Below the pieces are notes generated by a model. That model was not told the origin of the DNA and ran no database searches. It was given only the letters and a program-made list of their open reading frames with translations. From the NCBI RefSeq assembly GCF_013041615.1, contig NZ_JABEPQ010000001.1, positions 186,001 through 250,000 of the forward strand: 64,000 bases of DNA, given 5' to 3'. The stretch comes from Knoellia koreensis (lineage in GTDB: Bacteria > Actinomycetota > Actinomycetes > Actinomycetales > Dermatophilaceae). Both the position numbers and the translations under genes were made by a program. Positions 50,898 to 60,249 of the stretch are shown here, piece after piece. Every line of letters begins with the position of its first letter. The stretch's first letter is position 1.

Positions 50898-51557
50898 ATG
50901 CGGATCACCCATCTCGGACACGCCAGCCTGCTCGTCGAGGTCGCCGACCGGCGCATCCTCATCGACCCCGGTGTCTGGTCGCCGGAAGCCCACTCCCAGC
51001 GCGACCTCAGCGCCATCCTCGTCACGCACCAGCACCCCGATCACCTCGACCAGGACCTGCTGCCCGAGCTGATGTCGGCCAACCCGGAGGTGCGGGTCAT
51101 CACCGACCCGGAGACGGCAGAGCTGTTGCAGGAGAAGGGAATCGACGTCACCGCCCTGGCTGGCGACGACTCTGTCCGGCTCGGTGAGGTGACCGTCACA
51201 GGCGTCGGCAAGATGCACGCCCTGATCAACGAGGACATCCCGCGCATCCACAACACCGGCATGCGGATCAGCGCCGACGGCGAGCCCACGCTCTTCCACA
51301 CCGGTGACGCCCTCGACGGTGACCCCGGCGACATCGACATCGTCGCGTTCGCCCTGAACGCGCCCTGGGCCGCCAGCCGCGACATGACCGGGTTCCTGCG
51401 CGACCTCGCCGCCCCGATCGCCATCCCGGTGCACGACGCGCTCCTCAGCGAGACGGGGCGCGGGCTCTACCTCGACCAGGCCCGCGGCCTGGGCAGCCAG
51501 GACACCGAGATCCGCGACCTCTCGGACGGCCAGCCGCAGGAGTTCACCGCGAGGTGA
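50898..51557 (+). CDS. MBL-fold metal-dependent hydrolase (UPF0173-like)
   Basis: A 219-residue metallo-beta-lactamase-fold protein with ITHLGHASLLVEV at the start and the metal motif THQHPDHLD (His44, His46, Asp48, His49). It further has GDALDGDPG and PVHDALLSETG for the remaining ligands. Substrate unknown. Confidence 0.88.
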   Translation: MRITHLGHASLLVEVADRRILIDPGVWSPEAHSQRDLSAILVTHQHPDHLDQDLLPELMSANPEVRVITDPETAELLQEKGIDVTALAGDDSVRLGEVTVTGVGKMHALINEDIPRIHNTGMRISADGEPTLFHTGDALDGDPGDIDIVAFALNAPWAASRDMTGFLRDLAAPIAIPVHDALLSETGRGLYLDQARGLGSQDTEIRDLSDGQPQEFTAR

Positions 51558-51588
51558 GTTCCCGCCATACGGAACGCGATTTGGTCGG

Positions 51589-51607
51589 TTAGGTAAGGCT
51601 CACCTAC
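51589..51607 (+). promoter_or_regulatory. IdeR/DtxR iron box
   Basis: TTAGGTAAGGCTCACCTAC matches the 19-bp DtxR/IdeR consensus (TTAGGTTAGSCTAACCTAA) at about 16 of 19 positions. It ends nine bases before the next start codon and overlaps a TACCCT -10-like hexamer, so iron-loaded regulator would block the promoter. Confidence 0.78.
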
Positions 51608-51616
51608 CCTCGCCAC

Positions 51617-51820
51617 ATGGCAAAGGGCAAGAGCGGCACGAAGGCCACCAAGGCCAAGAAGAAGTGCTGCAAGGACAAGCCGCGGTGCGCGAAGTGCCCG
51701 GTCGTCCTCATGCGCCTGGAGCGGATGGGCTACGCCGAGCGCGACGGCAAGAACTCGCGCGAGTACGAGGTGGCCAAGAACGTCCCGAAGAAGGTCATGC
51801 TCGTCGCCCGGCAGAGGTAG
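51617..51820 (+). CDS. Small Lys/Cys-rich protein under iron control
   Basis: A 67-residue basic protein with a Lys-rich start, the four-cysteine cluster CCKDKPRCAKC (Cys17, Cys18, Cys24, Cys27), and a helical C-terminus (LMRLERMGYAERDGKN, KVPKK-like end). Short proteins of this type occur across actinobacteria without known function. The iron box immediately upstream predicts expression in iron limitation, and the short distance suggests a leaderless message. Confidence 0.75.
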   Translation: MAKGKSGTKATKAKKKCCKDKPRCAKCPVVLMRLERMGYAERDGKNSREYEVAKNVPKKVMLVARQR

Positions 51821-51830
51821 CGTCTGACCC

Positions 51831-52601
51831 ATGCCGACGGTCGACCCCGCCCTGTCGTTGCGCGGGCTGACCAAGCGGTTCGGTGACACGATCGCCGTCG
51901 ACCCGCTCGACCTCGACGTTCCTCGTGGCTCCTTCTACGGCCTGGTCGGTCCCAACGGCGCCGGAAAGACCACGACCCTGTCGATGGCCACCGGACTGCT
52001 GCGCCCGGACGCCGGCACAGCGGCCGTCCTCGGTGTCGACGTCTGGCGCGACCCGGTGGCGGCGAAGGCGCGAATCGGGTTGCTGCCAGACGGATTGCGC
52101 CTCTTCGACCGCCTCACCGGTGAGCAGCTCGTGACGTATGCCGGGTTGTTGCGTGGCATGGACCGTCGCCTCGTCGCGGAGCGCACCGCCGAGCTGCTCG
52201 CGACCCTCGGCCTCACGGATGCCCGGGACAAGCTCGTCATCGACTACTCCGCCGGCATGACCAAGAAGGTCACGCTCGCGTGCGCCCTCATCCACGGACC
52301 GCGGCTGCTGGTCCTCGACGAGCCGTTCGAGGCCGTCGACCCGGTGTCGGCGCGCACCATCCGTGGCATCCTGCACGGCTTCGTCGAGGCCGGCGGCACG
52401 GTGGTGCTCTCCAGCCACGTCATGGACCTCGTCGAACGCATCTGCACCGACGTCGCGATCATCGCTGCGGGACGCGTGCGGGCAGCGGGGACGGTCGACG
52501 AGGTGCGCGGAGCGGGCAGCCTCGAGGACCGCTTCCTCGACCTCGTGGGTGCCCCCGCCGACGTGGAGGGGCTCGCGTGGTTGCGCACCTCATCCGACTG
52601 A
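51831..52601 (+). CDS. ABC transporter ATP-binding protein
   Basis: A 256-residue ABC ATPase with Walker A GPNGAGKTTT, signature SAGMTKKVTL and Walker B LLVLDEPF with the H-loop VVLSSHVM. It is followed by a large membrane protein overlapping by 25 bp. The pair looks like an ABC-2 type exporter; the substrate is unknown. Confidence 0.9.
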   Translation: MPTVDPALSLRGLTKRFGDTIAVDPLDLDVPRGSFYGLVGPNGAGKTTTLSMATGLLRPDAGTAAVLGVDVWRDPVAAKARIGLLPDGLRLFDRLTGEQLVTYAGLLRGMDRRLVAERTAELLATLGLTDARDKLVIDYSAGMTKKVTLACALIHGPRLLVLDEPFEAVDPVSARTIRGILHGFVEAGGTVVLSSHVMDLVERICTDVAIIAAGRVRAAGTVDEVRGAGSLEDRFLDLVGAPADVEGLAWLRTSSD

Positions 52602-54145
52602 AGCTCGTCCTCCTGCGCAACAGCCTGCGCCGGGGCGCCGCGGCCATCGTCGGCATGGTCGTCGGCGTGCTCTACGGGGGCGGACTCGTCCTCACGGCGT
52701 TTGCCGGACTGGTGGCCCTGCGCGCCACGGGGGAGGTGGAGCAGCTACGGCTCGCCGTCGTGACCGGCGGGGTGGTGCTCACGCTCGGGTGGACGGTGCT
52801 GCCGCTGTTCTTCTTCGGTGCCGACCCCACGCTCGACCCCGGCCGGTTCGCGACCTTTGCCGTGCCCGAGCGCGCGCTCGCGTCGGGGCTGCTGCTCAGT
52901 GGCTTCGTCGGGCTGCCCGGGCTGGCCACGGTGGTCGTCGGGCTGGGTCTGTTCGTCGCCTCGACCGCCACGGTGGGGTCCACGCTGGTGGCCCTGGCCG
53001 CCGTGCCGCTGGGGCTGCTCGGGTGCGTCCTGCTCAGCCGCATCGTCACGGCCCTTGCGGCGTCGGTGCTCGGCAGCCGAAGGGGGCGCGACGTCGCAGG
53101 GTTCGGGGCGCTCGCCCTCCTCGTCCTGCTGGGTCCGACCATCGCCCTTGCCTCGGGCGGAGGGGTGACCGCGCAGGTGCTGACCCGGGTCGTCGACATC
53201 GCGGCGTGGACGCCGCTGGGCTGGGCGTGGGCTGCGCCGGCGCACGTCGCCGAAGGTCGCTGGACCACCGGGCTCGCCTGCCTGCTGCTGGCGGCGGTCT
53301 GGGTGCTGGTCCTGTTCCTTGGCTGGGAGCGCGTGCTCTCCTCCGTGCTGCGCAACCCGCGGACGGTCTCGAGCCAGTCGGGCAGCGCTCGCGGCCTCGG
53401 GTTGTTCGCCCGGCTGCCGGCTACGCCGATGGGAGCGATTGCGGCCCGCGCGGGCACCTACTGGCTGCGCGACCCGCGGCTGAACGTTCCTGCCCTCACC
53501 ACGATGCTGTTGCCCGCGGCGTTGCTGCTGCCGGCCATCACGGAGGACTCGGTGCTCGCGCTCGTCGGGATGCCGGTCGTCTGCGGATACCTGCTCGGAT
53601 GGAGCCAGCACAACGATGTCGGCTACGACTCCACGGCCTTCTGGATGCATGTGAGCAGCGGGGTCGACGGCGTGAGCGACCGGCTCGGCCGGCTATTCCC
53701 CTCGGCGGTCATGGCCGCGGTGGCGCTCCCGGTGTATGCCGTGCTCGGACCCGTGCTGGGTTCGCCGTGGTCCCTGCTCCCGGCGAGCCTTGGGGTGGCG
53801 ATCGCGTTTCTGCTCAACGGTTTTGGAGTCGCCTGTGTCACGAGTGCGGTGAAGCAGTATGCCGTACCGGCGCCGGGCGAGAACCCGTTCACGAGCCGCC
53901 CGGGGTCGGCCGGCCTCACGCTCGGCGTGCAGGCGGTCTGCGGAGCGGCGGTGACGGCGCTGACCGTTCCGGCGCTGGTGCTCGGCGTGCTCGCGTGGTT
54001 CGGGCACGACTGGGCGGCGTGGGCGGCGCTCGTCGTCGGACCGGGTCTGGGTGCCGTCGTGCTCGTGGTGGGGGTCCGGCTCGGGGCCGACCTGTTCGCC
54101 CGCCGCCAGGCGGTGCTCCTGCAGGACCTCGTGTCGATGCGCTGA
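52577..54145 (+). CDS. ABC-2-type transporter membrane protein
   Basis: A 522-residue polytopic protein with about ten or more hydrophobic segments (IVGMVVGVLYGGGLVL, GVVLTLGWTVLPLFFFG, LLLSGFVGLPGLATVVVG, VCGYLLGWSQHNDVGYDSTA). It follows the ATPase with a 25-bp overlap and a GTG start at 52577. It resembles large exporter permeases of actinobacteria. Confidence 0.85.
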   Translation: MVAHLIRLKLVLLRNSLRRGAAAIVGMVVGVLYGGGLVLTAFAGLVALRATGEVEQLRLAVVTGGVVLTLGWTVLPLFFFGADPTLDPGRFATFAVPERALASGLLLSGFVGLPGLATVVVGLGLFVASTATVGSTLVALAAVPLGLLGCVLLSRIVTALAASVLGSRRGRDVAGFGALALLVLLGPTIALASGGGVTAQVLTRVVDIAAWTPLGWAWAAPAHVAEGRWTTGLACLLLAAVWVLVLFLGWERVLSSVLRNPRTVSSQSGSARGLGLFARLPATPMGAIAARAGTYWLRDPRLNVPALTTMLLPAALLLPAITEDSVLALVGMPVVCGYLLGWSQHNDVGYDSTAFWMHVSSGVDGVSDRLGRLFPSAVMAAVALPVYAVLGPVLGSPWSLLPASLGVAIAFLLNGFGVACVTSAVKQYAVPAPGENPFTSRPGSAGLTLGVQAVCGAAVTALTVPALVLGVLAWFGHDWAAWAALVVGPGLGAVVLVVGVRLGADLFARRQAVLLQDLVSMR

Positions 54146-54159
54146 CGACGTCGGCGTGG

Positions 54160-54915
54160 CTACTTGTTGGCCGCCAGGTGGGCTGCGCCGATGATGCCTG
54201 CCTTGTTCTCGAGCTTGGCGGGGACGATGGGGGTGCGGATCTTGAGCAGGGGCAGGAACTGCTCGTGGTCCTTGGACACGCCACCGCCGACGACGAAGAG
54301 GTCGGGCCACAGGAGGTTCTCCAGGAAGCTGTAGTAGCGCTGGAGCCGCTTGGCCCACTCGGGATAGGAAAGGCCCTCCTTGTCCTTGACCGACGAGGCG
54401 GCCTTGGTCTCGGCGTCGTGGCCGTCGATCTCGAGGTGGCCGAGCTCGGAGTTGGGCACCAGCTCGCCGTTGTAGATGAGTGCTGACCCGATGCCGGTGC
54501 CGAGGGTGGTCATGATGACCAGGCCCTTCTGCCCCTTGGCCGCGCCGTAGTGGATCTCGGCCACACCGGCGGCGTCGGCGTCGTTGACCAGCACGATGTC
54601 GTGGCCGAGCTTGGCCTCGAAGATCGTCTCGCCCTCGGCGTCGATCCACGACTTGTCGATGTTGGCCGCGGTGCGCACCACGCCGTGGGTGACGACGCTC
54701 GGCATGGTGACGCCGATGGGGGAGTCGCCCCGCACTTCCTCGAAGTGGTCGCAGATCTGGTCGATCACGGCCGCGACCGCCTCGGGGGTCGACGGGACGG
54801 GCGTGTCGATCCGCATCCGCTTGGCCGCGAAGGCGCCCTCCTTGAGGTCGACAGGAGCGCCCTTGATGCCGCTGCCGCCGACGTCGATGCCGAGGGGGAG
54901 TCCGTGCTTGGCCAT
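54160..54915 (-). CDS. ppgK: Polyphosphate glucokinase
   Basis: A 251-residue ROK-family kinase phosphorylating glucose with polyphosphate or ATP. Motifs are [16 protein letters not shown] (phosphate-binding), [36 protein letters not shown] and [11 protein letters not shown]. Gene order with map is common in actinobacteria. Confidence 0.94.
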   Translation of the reverse strand: MAKHGLPLGIDVGGSGIKGAPVDLKEGAFAAKRMRIDTPVPSTPEAVAAVIDQICDHFEEVRGDSPIGVTMPSVVTHGVVRTAANIDKSWIDAEGETIFEAKLGHDIVLVNDADAAGVAEIHYGAAKGQKGLVIMTTLGTGIGSALIYNGELVPNSELGHLEIDGHDAETKAASSVKDKEGLSYPEWAKRLQRYYSFLENLLWPDLFVVGGGVSKDHEQFLPLLKIRTPIVPAKLENKAGIIGAAHLAANK

Positions 54916-54935
54916 GGTGTGCGCCTCCTGGTGCG

Positions 54936-55802
54936 TCAGGGCAGGGTGAGGATCTCGTTGCCGTCGTTGGTGATCAGGATCGTGTGCTCGAACTGTGCCG
55001 ACCTGCGCCGGTCCTTGGTCACGACCGTCCAGCCGTCGTCCCACAGCTCCCAGTCCGGCGTGCCCAGGTTGAGCATCGGCTCGATGGTGAAGGTCATGCC
55101 GGGCTCGATGATGGTGTCGTATGCCGGCGCGGCGTCGTAGTGGGGTATCACCAGTCCGCTGTGGAAGGCGCGGCCGATGCCGTGTCCCGTGTAGTCGCGG
55201 ACCACGCCGTAGCCGAATCTGCGCGCGTAGCTCTCGATGACGCGGCCGATGACGTTGATGGCGCGGCCGGGCTGCGCGGCCTTGATGCCGCGCATCATCG
55301 CCTCGTGGGTGCGTTCGACGAGCAGGCGCGACTCCTCGTCGACTTCGCCGCACAGGTAGGTCGCGTCGGTGTCGCCGTGGACCCCCCCGATGTAGGCGGT
55401 GATGTCGATGTTGACGATGTCGCCGTCCTCCAGCACCCGGCTGTCGGGGATGCCGTGGCAGATGACCTCGTTGACGCTGGTGCACAACGACTTCGGGAAC
55501 CCGCGGTAGCCGAGTGTCGACGGGTAGGCGCCGTGGTCGAGGAGGAACTCGTGGCCGACCCGGTCGACCTCGTCGGTCGTGACGCCGGGGGCGATGACGG
55601 CGGCCGCGGCTGCCATGGCCTGTGCCGCAAGGCGACCCGCGACCCGCATCTTCTCGATCGTCTCGGCGTCCTTGACGTCGCTCGCGTCGAGGTCACGTCG
55701 TGGGGCGGGCCGGTCGACGTACTCGGGGCGCTCGATCGAGGCCGGCACGGGGCGACGCGGCGACACCTCCCCGGGTGCGACGCTTGCGTAGGTCAGCGGC
55801 AT
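54936..55802 (-). CDS. map: Methionine aminopeptidase, type I
   Basis: A 288-residue metallopeptidase removing N-terminal Met. Metal ligands are visible in [20 protein letters not shown] (two Asp), [11 protein letters not shown] (His), and the late TIEPML and EHTILIT (Glu). An extra N-terminal segment with a possible SH3-binding-like proline cluster ([19 protein letters not shown]) is typical of actinobacterial MetAP1. Convergent context: ppgK follows on the same strand. Confidence 0.95.
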   Translation of the reverse strand: MPLTYASVAPGEVSPRRPVPASIERPEYVDRPAPRRDLDASDVKDAETIEKMRVAGRLAAQAMAAAAAVIAPGVTTDEVDRVGHEFLLDHGAYPSTLGYRGFPKSLCTSVNEVICHGIPDSRVLEDGDIVNIDITAYIGGVHGDTDATYLCGEVDEESRLLVERTHEAMMRGIKAAQPGRAINVIGRVIESYARRFGYGVVRDYTGHGIGRAFHSGLVIPHYDAAPAYDTIIEPGMTFTIEPMLNLGTPDWELWDDGWTVVTKDRRRSAQFEHTILITNDGNEILTLP

Positions 55803-55856
55803 ACGGTGGAGTCTAGAGAGATCACCACTTCCGTCGAGTTGGAGGGCAACCCCGCC

Positions 55857-56045
55857 ATGGCTTTCTGGTTCAACGTCAACAGCGGTCAGGTCGAGTCGGA
55901 CGACAACAAGAGCCAGGGGGCCGACCTCATGGGGCCCTATGACAGCGAGGCCGAGGCCGCGAACGCCCTGCAGAGCGCGCGCGAGCGCACCGAGCAGTGG
56001 GACGCGGAGGACCGCGAGTGGGAAGAGGGCAAGTCCGAGGACTGA
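55857..56045 (+). CDS. Small SPOR-like protein
   Basis: A 62-residue acidic protein ([47 protein letters not shown]). It resembles the short actinobacterial proteins with a SPOR/methionine-aminopeptidase-neighbour signature found beside map. Start ATG at 55857 with GGAGGG upstream. Confidence 0.75.
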   Translation: MAFWFNVNSGQVESDDNKSQGADLMGPYDSEAEAANALQSARERTEQWDAEDREWEEGKSED

Positions 56046-56069
56046 GCAAGCCCCGAGGACTGACCTCGC

Positions 56070-56714
56070 TCAGTCGTTGAGGCGGTGCACGGCGACGACG
56101 TAACCGTCGCCGTCGTGGTAGGGAGCCTTGTCCCACGTGGAGTAGTGCCGCAGGACCGAGAGGCCGGCTATGGTGCACGCCGCGTCGTACTCGGCGAGCG
56201 TCGTCGCGGGTACGCCGTCGGGCAGGTGGGCGGCGTCGAGGCCGAAGCCGGAGACGACGAGCGCGCCCGGCTGCAGGTGCGCGGCGATGCGTTTCATCAC
56301 GGCCACGAGGGTGCCGGGCGCGACCAGTGGCACGACGTTGCCGGCGAGGACCGCGAGCTCGAAGGCCTGCCCGCGCAGCTCGAGCCGGGAGAGGTCCTGA
56401 CGGACCCATCGGGTGTAGGGGTCGCGCTGCTGGGCGACCGCGATCATGTCGGCGTCGGAGTCGACGCCGATGGCGTGGTAGCCGATCGCGGTGAGCTGGG
56501 TGGCGACCCGGCCGGTGCCGCAGCCGGCGTCGAGGACCCGCACGGGCGGCGGGCTCGGTGGAAGGAGCGCCTCGACGAAGGTGGCCTCGCCGTGGATGTC
56601 GACACCGCGCGCGGCGAGGTCGTCGAAACGCTGTTGGTATGCCGTGGCGGCGGCGAGTCCGCCACTCACCTCCGACCACCGGGTGCGTGGCTCCGGGGGG
56701 AGCGTCTCACTCAT
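56070..56714 (-). CDS. Class I SAM-dependent methyltransferase
   Basis: A 214-residue methyltransferase with motif I VLDAGCGTGRVATQL, acidic residue in GVDSDADMIAVA and post-motif VRQDLSRLEL, LAGNVVPLV. Substrate unknown. Confidence 0.87.
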   Translation of the reverse strand: MSETLPPEPRTRWSEVSGGLAAATAYQQRFDDLAARGVDIHGEATFVEALLPPSPPPVRVLDAGCGTGRVATQLTAIGYHAIGVDSDADMIAVAQQRDPYTRWVRQDLSRLELRGQAFELAVLAGNVVPLVAPGTLVAVMKRIAAHLQPGALVVSGFGLDAAHLPDGVPATTLAEYDAACTIAGLSVLRHYSTWDKAPYHDGDGYVVAVHRLND

Positions 56715-56753
56715 GCGACCAGCCTAGATTCGGTTGTGGCGGAACGGAACCCG

Positions 56754-57629
56754 TTACTCGGCGAAGCTCTGCTCGGGCGCCGGGAAGGCGCCGGAGGCGA
56801 CGTCCGCGGCATACGCCTTGGCAGCGTCGCCGAGGGTGCCGCGCAGGTCGGCGTACTTCTTGACGAAGCGCGGCGCCTTGCCGCCACGCAGGCCCGCCAT
56901 GTCCTGCCAGACGAGCACCTGGGCATCGCATTCTGGGCCCGCGCCGATGCCGATCGTGGGGATGGACAGCACCTCGGTGACACGTGCGGCCAGGGGAGCG
57001 GGAACCATCTCCATCACGACGGCGAAGCACCCGGCGCGCTCGAGGGCGAGGGCGTCCTCCACGAGCCGGTCGGCCTTGTCGCCGCGGCCCTGGACGCGGT
57101 AGCCGCCGAGGACGTGCTCGCTCTGCGGCGTGAAGCCGATGTGGCCCATGACGGGGATGCCGGCGCGCACGAGCAGCTCGACCTCGGGCACCATCGCGGC
57201 ACCGCCCTCGAGCTTGACCGCGTGGGCCATGCCCTCCTTCATGAAGCGGGTGGCGGTGGCCAGCGCCTGTTGCGGGCTGGCCTGGTAGGAGCCGAACGGG
57301 AGGTCCGCGACGACCATGGCGTGCTTCGCGGCGGAGGTGACGGCGCGCACGAGCGGCACGAGGTGGTCGACGGTGACGGGCACGGTCGTCTCGAAGCCGT
57401 AGACGTTGTTGCCGGCCGAGTCGCCGACGAGCAGGACGGGGATGCCGGCCTCGTCGAAGATCTCCGCGGCATACATGTCGTATGCCGTGAGCATCGCCCA
57501 CTTCTCGCCCTTCTCCTTCATCGCCTGCAGGTGCGGGATGCGGATGCGCCGCTGGGGCGCCGCCTGGGCCCCGGTGCCATAGGGCGCGGTGGTCTCGGAA
57601 GCGGGGGGCGTCGTCGGCTCTGAGGACAT
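56754..57629 (-). CDS. panB: 3-methyl-2-oxobutanoate hydroxymethyltransferase
   Basis: A 291-residue PanB making ketopantoate for pantothenate/CoA synthesis. Family blocks include [70 protein letters not shown] and [22 protein letters not shown] at 57629 leaves a short disordered N-terminus. Confidence 0.95.
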   Translation of the reverse strand: MSSEPTTPPASETTAPYGTGAQAAPQRRIRIPHLQAMKEKGEKWAMLTAYDMYAAEIFDEAGIPVLLVGDSAGNNVYGFETTVPVTVDHLVPLVRAVTSAAKHAMVVADLPFGSYQASPQQALATATRFMKEGMAHAVKLEGGAAMVPEVELLVRAGIPVMGHIGFTPQSEHVLGGYRVQGRGDKADRLVEDALALERAGCFAVVMEMVPAPLAARVTEVLSIPTIGIGAGPECDAQVLVWQDMAGLRGGKAPRFVKKYADLRGTLGDAAKAYAADVASGAFPAPEQSFAE

Positions 57630-57838
57630 GCCGGCAATCCTAGGGCTCGGGCAAGTGGATGCCATGTGCAACCAAACTGGGGCAAGCCGCCGGAACCGGC
57701 TCATCTTGAGTGACCGATCGGTCGGAAATTTACGAACTCCTTAACCGCGCAGCCTTGGTGAGCCCCGACCCGAGTGTTTGGCTCGCCCTTGGTGTGCCGA
57801 GCTCCGGCCACCACGGTGAGAACAAAACTGGAGGATTC

Positions 57839-60166
57839 GTGAAGAGACGTCATGTGAGCGTTCTCTCGGGCGTGGCCGTCGCGGCCGTCGCCATGAGCCT
57901 GGCCTCGGGCCCCGCGCAGGCAGAGTCCGCGCCGGCCCCGGCCAAGGAGCCCGGACACAAGAACCGGTCCGACAACCTGCCCAACCCGCTGGCCGAGCGT
58001 CAGGCCGCGCTGCAGCAGGAGGCCGTCGCCAAGCTCGTCAAGGGCGAGGCGAAGGTGACCCAGCGTGGCAAGAGCCGGGTCATCGAGATGAAGGGCAAGG
58101 GCGGCAAGAGCAAGTACGCCTGGTACCCCGTCGAGCGCGAGGAGTCGATCTTCACGATCCTCACCGACTTCGGCACCCAGACCAAGGAGCCGCAGGGCGG
58201 CACGCCGGGTCCGGTGCACAACAACATCCCGCAGCCCGACCGCAAGTGGGACGGCAACAGCACCGACGACAACTCGACGTACTGGGCGAGCGACTTCAAC
58301 CGTCAGCACTACCAGGACATGATGTTCGGCAGCGGCAACTCGTTCAAGGACTTCTACCAGAAGCAGTCCAACGGCAAGTTCCTCGCCAAGGGCGACGTCT
58401 CCGACTGGGTCCAGGTGCCGTACAACGAGGCGCGCTACGGCCACAACCCGGCCACCGACGAGGACGGCAACGTCATCGACGGCACCAGCGAGGCCGAGGG
58501 CTACTGGAACTACATCAAGGACACCGCGACCGCCTGGTACAACGACCAGAAGGCCAAGGGCAAGACCGACGCCGAGATCAAGGCCTACCTGGCGCAGTTC
58601 GACAAGGTCGACCGTTACGACTACGACCAGGACGGCGACTACAACGAGCCCGACGGCTACATCGACCACTTCCAGGCGATCAACGCCGGTGAGGGCGAGG
58701 AGGCCGGTGGCGGCAAGGAGGGCGAGGACGCCATCTGGTCGCACCGCTGGTACGCCTTCTCCACCAACGCCGGGCGCACCGGCCCGGAGCAGAACAAGCT
58801 CGGCGGCGTGCCGCTTGGCGACTCCGGCATCTGGATCGGTGACTACACGACCGAGCCGGAGAACGGTGGCCTCGGTGTCTTCACCCACGAGTTCGGCCAC
58901 GACCTCGGTCTGCCGGACTACTACGACACGACCAAGGGTGGTGACAACGGCACCGGCTTCTGGACGCTGATGTCGGGTGGTTCCTGGCTCAACGACGGCA
59001 CCGACTCCATCGGCACCGAGCCCGGCTACATGGGCCCCCGTGAGAAGCTCCAGCTCGGCTGGCTCGACTACACGGTCGCCACCAAGTCGGGGCGCTACAA
59101 CCTCGGCCCGGCCGACCGTGCGGCGACCGACAAGACGCAGGCGATCGTGGTGCCGCTCAAGGACAAGCAGGTCACGTCGAGCTACAACAAGCCGCACTCG
59201 GGCACCAACGAGTGGTGGAGTGGCACGGACGACAGCCTGACGGCGACGCTCACCCGCACGGTGGACCTCACCGGCAAGACCAGCGCGTCGATGTCGGCGT
59301 GGGCCTGGTACGGCGCCGAGAAGGACTACGACTACTGGTACGTCGAGGCTTCCAAGGACGGCGGCAGCACGTGGTCCGAGCTGGCCAAGTACACCGGCGA
59401 CGTCAAGTCGTGGAACCAGCTGACCTGGGACCTCTCGGCCTACGCCGGCGCGCCGGTGCAGGTGCGCTTCCGCTATGCCAGTGACGGTGGTGTCAACCAC
59501 GAGGGCCTGTTCCTCGACGACTTCGCCGTCACCGCTGACGGTGCCAGCGTCTTCACTGACGACGTCGAGAGCGGCGACAACGGCTGGGCGGCCCGCGAGT
59601 TCACCCGCATGACCGGGACCACCTCACAGGCCTACCCGAACTACTACATCCTCGAGAACCGCGTGTACTCCGGGTACGACAAGTACCTGCGGTCCGGCCC
59701 GTACAACTTCGGCTGGGTCGAGACCAAGCCGAACTGGGTGGAGCGGTTCCCGTACCAGAACGGCATGCTCGTGTGGTACGTCGACGAGTCGCAGAAGGAC
59801 AACAACACCAACCCGGTCGGCGGGCACCCGGGCAGCGGCCAGTCCCTGCCCGTGGACGCCCGTCCGACCCCGGTGCGGTTCTACGACGGCACGCTGCTGG
59901 GCAACCGGCGCCAGCCGTTCGATGCGACCTTCGGTCGGGAGAAGACCGACGCGGTGACCTTCCACAAGGACGGCATCGCGACGGTCGTGCCGAAGCAGGC
60001 GGCGATCCCGACCTTCGACGACGCCTACCCGACCAAGTACTGGACGGCCGACAACCCGAAGAACTCGGTGAAGGTCGCCGGGTCGGGTATGAAGGCCACC
60101 GTGGTCAAGTCCACGGGCATGCTCGGCGAGAAGATGGTCATCGACATCACCGCCCCCAGGCGGTGA
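57839..60166 (+). CDS. Secreted M6 family metalloprotease (immune inhibitor A)
   Basis: A 775-residue secreted protease with a Sec signal (cleavage after AQA near residue 28), an N-terminal propeptide, the HEXXH zinc motif HEFGHDLGLPDYYD (His350, Glu351, His354), and a C-terminal jelly-roll/MAM-like repeat (WAWYGAEKDYDYWYVEASKDGG). GTG at 57839 with GGAGG eight bases upstream. Immune inhibitor A proteases degrade host peptides in pathogens; here role in nutrition or competition. Confidence 0.93.
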   Translation: MKRRHVSVLSGVAVAAVAMSLASGPAQAESAPAPAKEPGHKNRSDNLPNPLAERQAALQQEAVAKLVKGEAKVTQRGKSRVIEMKGKGGKSKYAWYPVEREESIFTILTDFGTQTKEPQGGTPGPVHNNIPQPDRKWDGNSTDDNSTYWASDFNRQHYQDMMFGSGNSFKDFYQKQSNGKFLAKGDVSDWVQVPYNEARYGHNPATDEDGNVIDGTSEAEGYWNYIKDTATAWYNDQKAKGKTDAEIKAYLAQFDKVDRYDYDQDGDYNEPDGYIDHFQAINAGEGEEAGGGKEGEDAIWSHRWYAFSTNAGRTGPEQNKLGGVPLGDSGIWIGDYTTEPENGGLGVFTHEFGHDLGLPDYYDTTKGGDNGTGFWTLMSGGSWLNDGTDSIGTEPGYMGPREKLQLGWLDYTVATKSGRYNLGPADRAATDKTQAIVVPLKDKQVTSSYNKPHSGTNEWWSGTDDSLTATLTRTVDLTGKTSASMSAWAWYGAEKDYDYWYVEASKDGGSTWSELAKYTGDVKSWNQLTWDLSAYAGAPVQVRFRYASDGGVNHEGLFLDDFAVTADGASVFTDDVESGDNGWAAREFTRMTGTTSQAYPNYYILENRVYSGYDKYLRSGPYNFGWVETKPNWVERFPYQNGMLVWYVDESQKDNNTNPVGGHPGSGQSLPVDARPTPVRFYDGTLLGNRRQPFDATFGREKTDAVTFHKDGIATVVPKQAAIPTFDDAYPTKYWTADNPKNSVKVAGSGMKATVVKSTGMLGEKMVIDITAPRR

Positions 60167-60202
60167 CGACCTGATCTGTCCTGACTGACCAGGGACGCAC
60201 GA

Positions 60203-60232
60203 GGGCCCCGGAGCAATGACGCTCCGGGGCCC
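60203..60232. terminator. Bidirectional terminator between the two M6 proteases
   Basis: GGGCCCCGGAGC (60203-60214) and GCTCCGGGGCCC (60221-60232) form a 12-bp perfect stem with a 6-nt loop, followed by TTGT on the plus strand. It lies between convergent stops at 60166 and 60250. Confidence 0.8.
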
Positions 60233-60249
60233 TTGTGGTGTCCGGGCGG

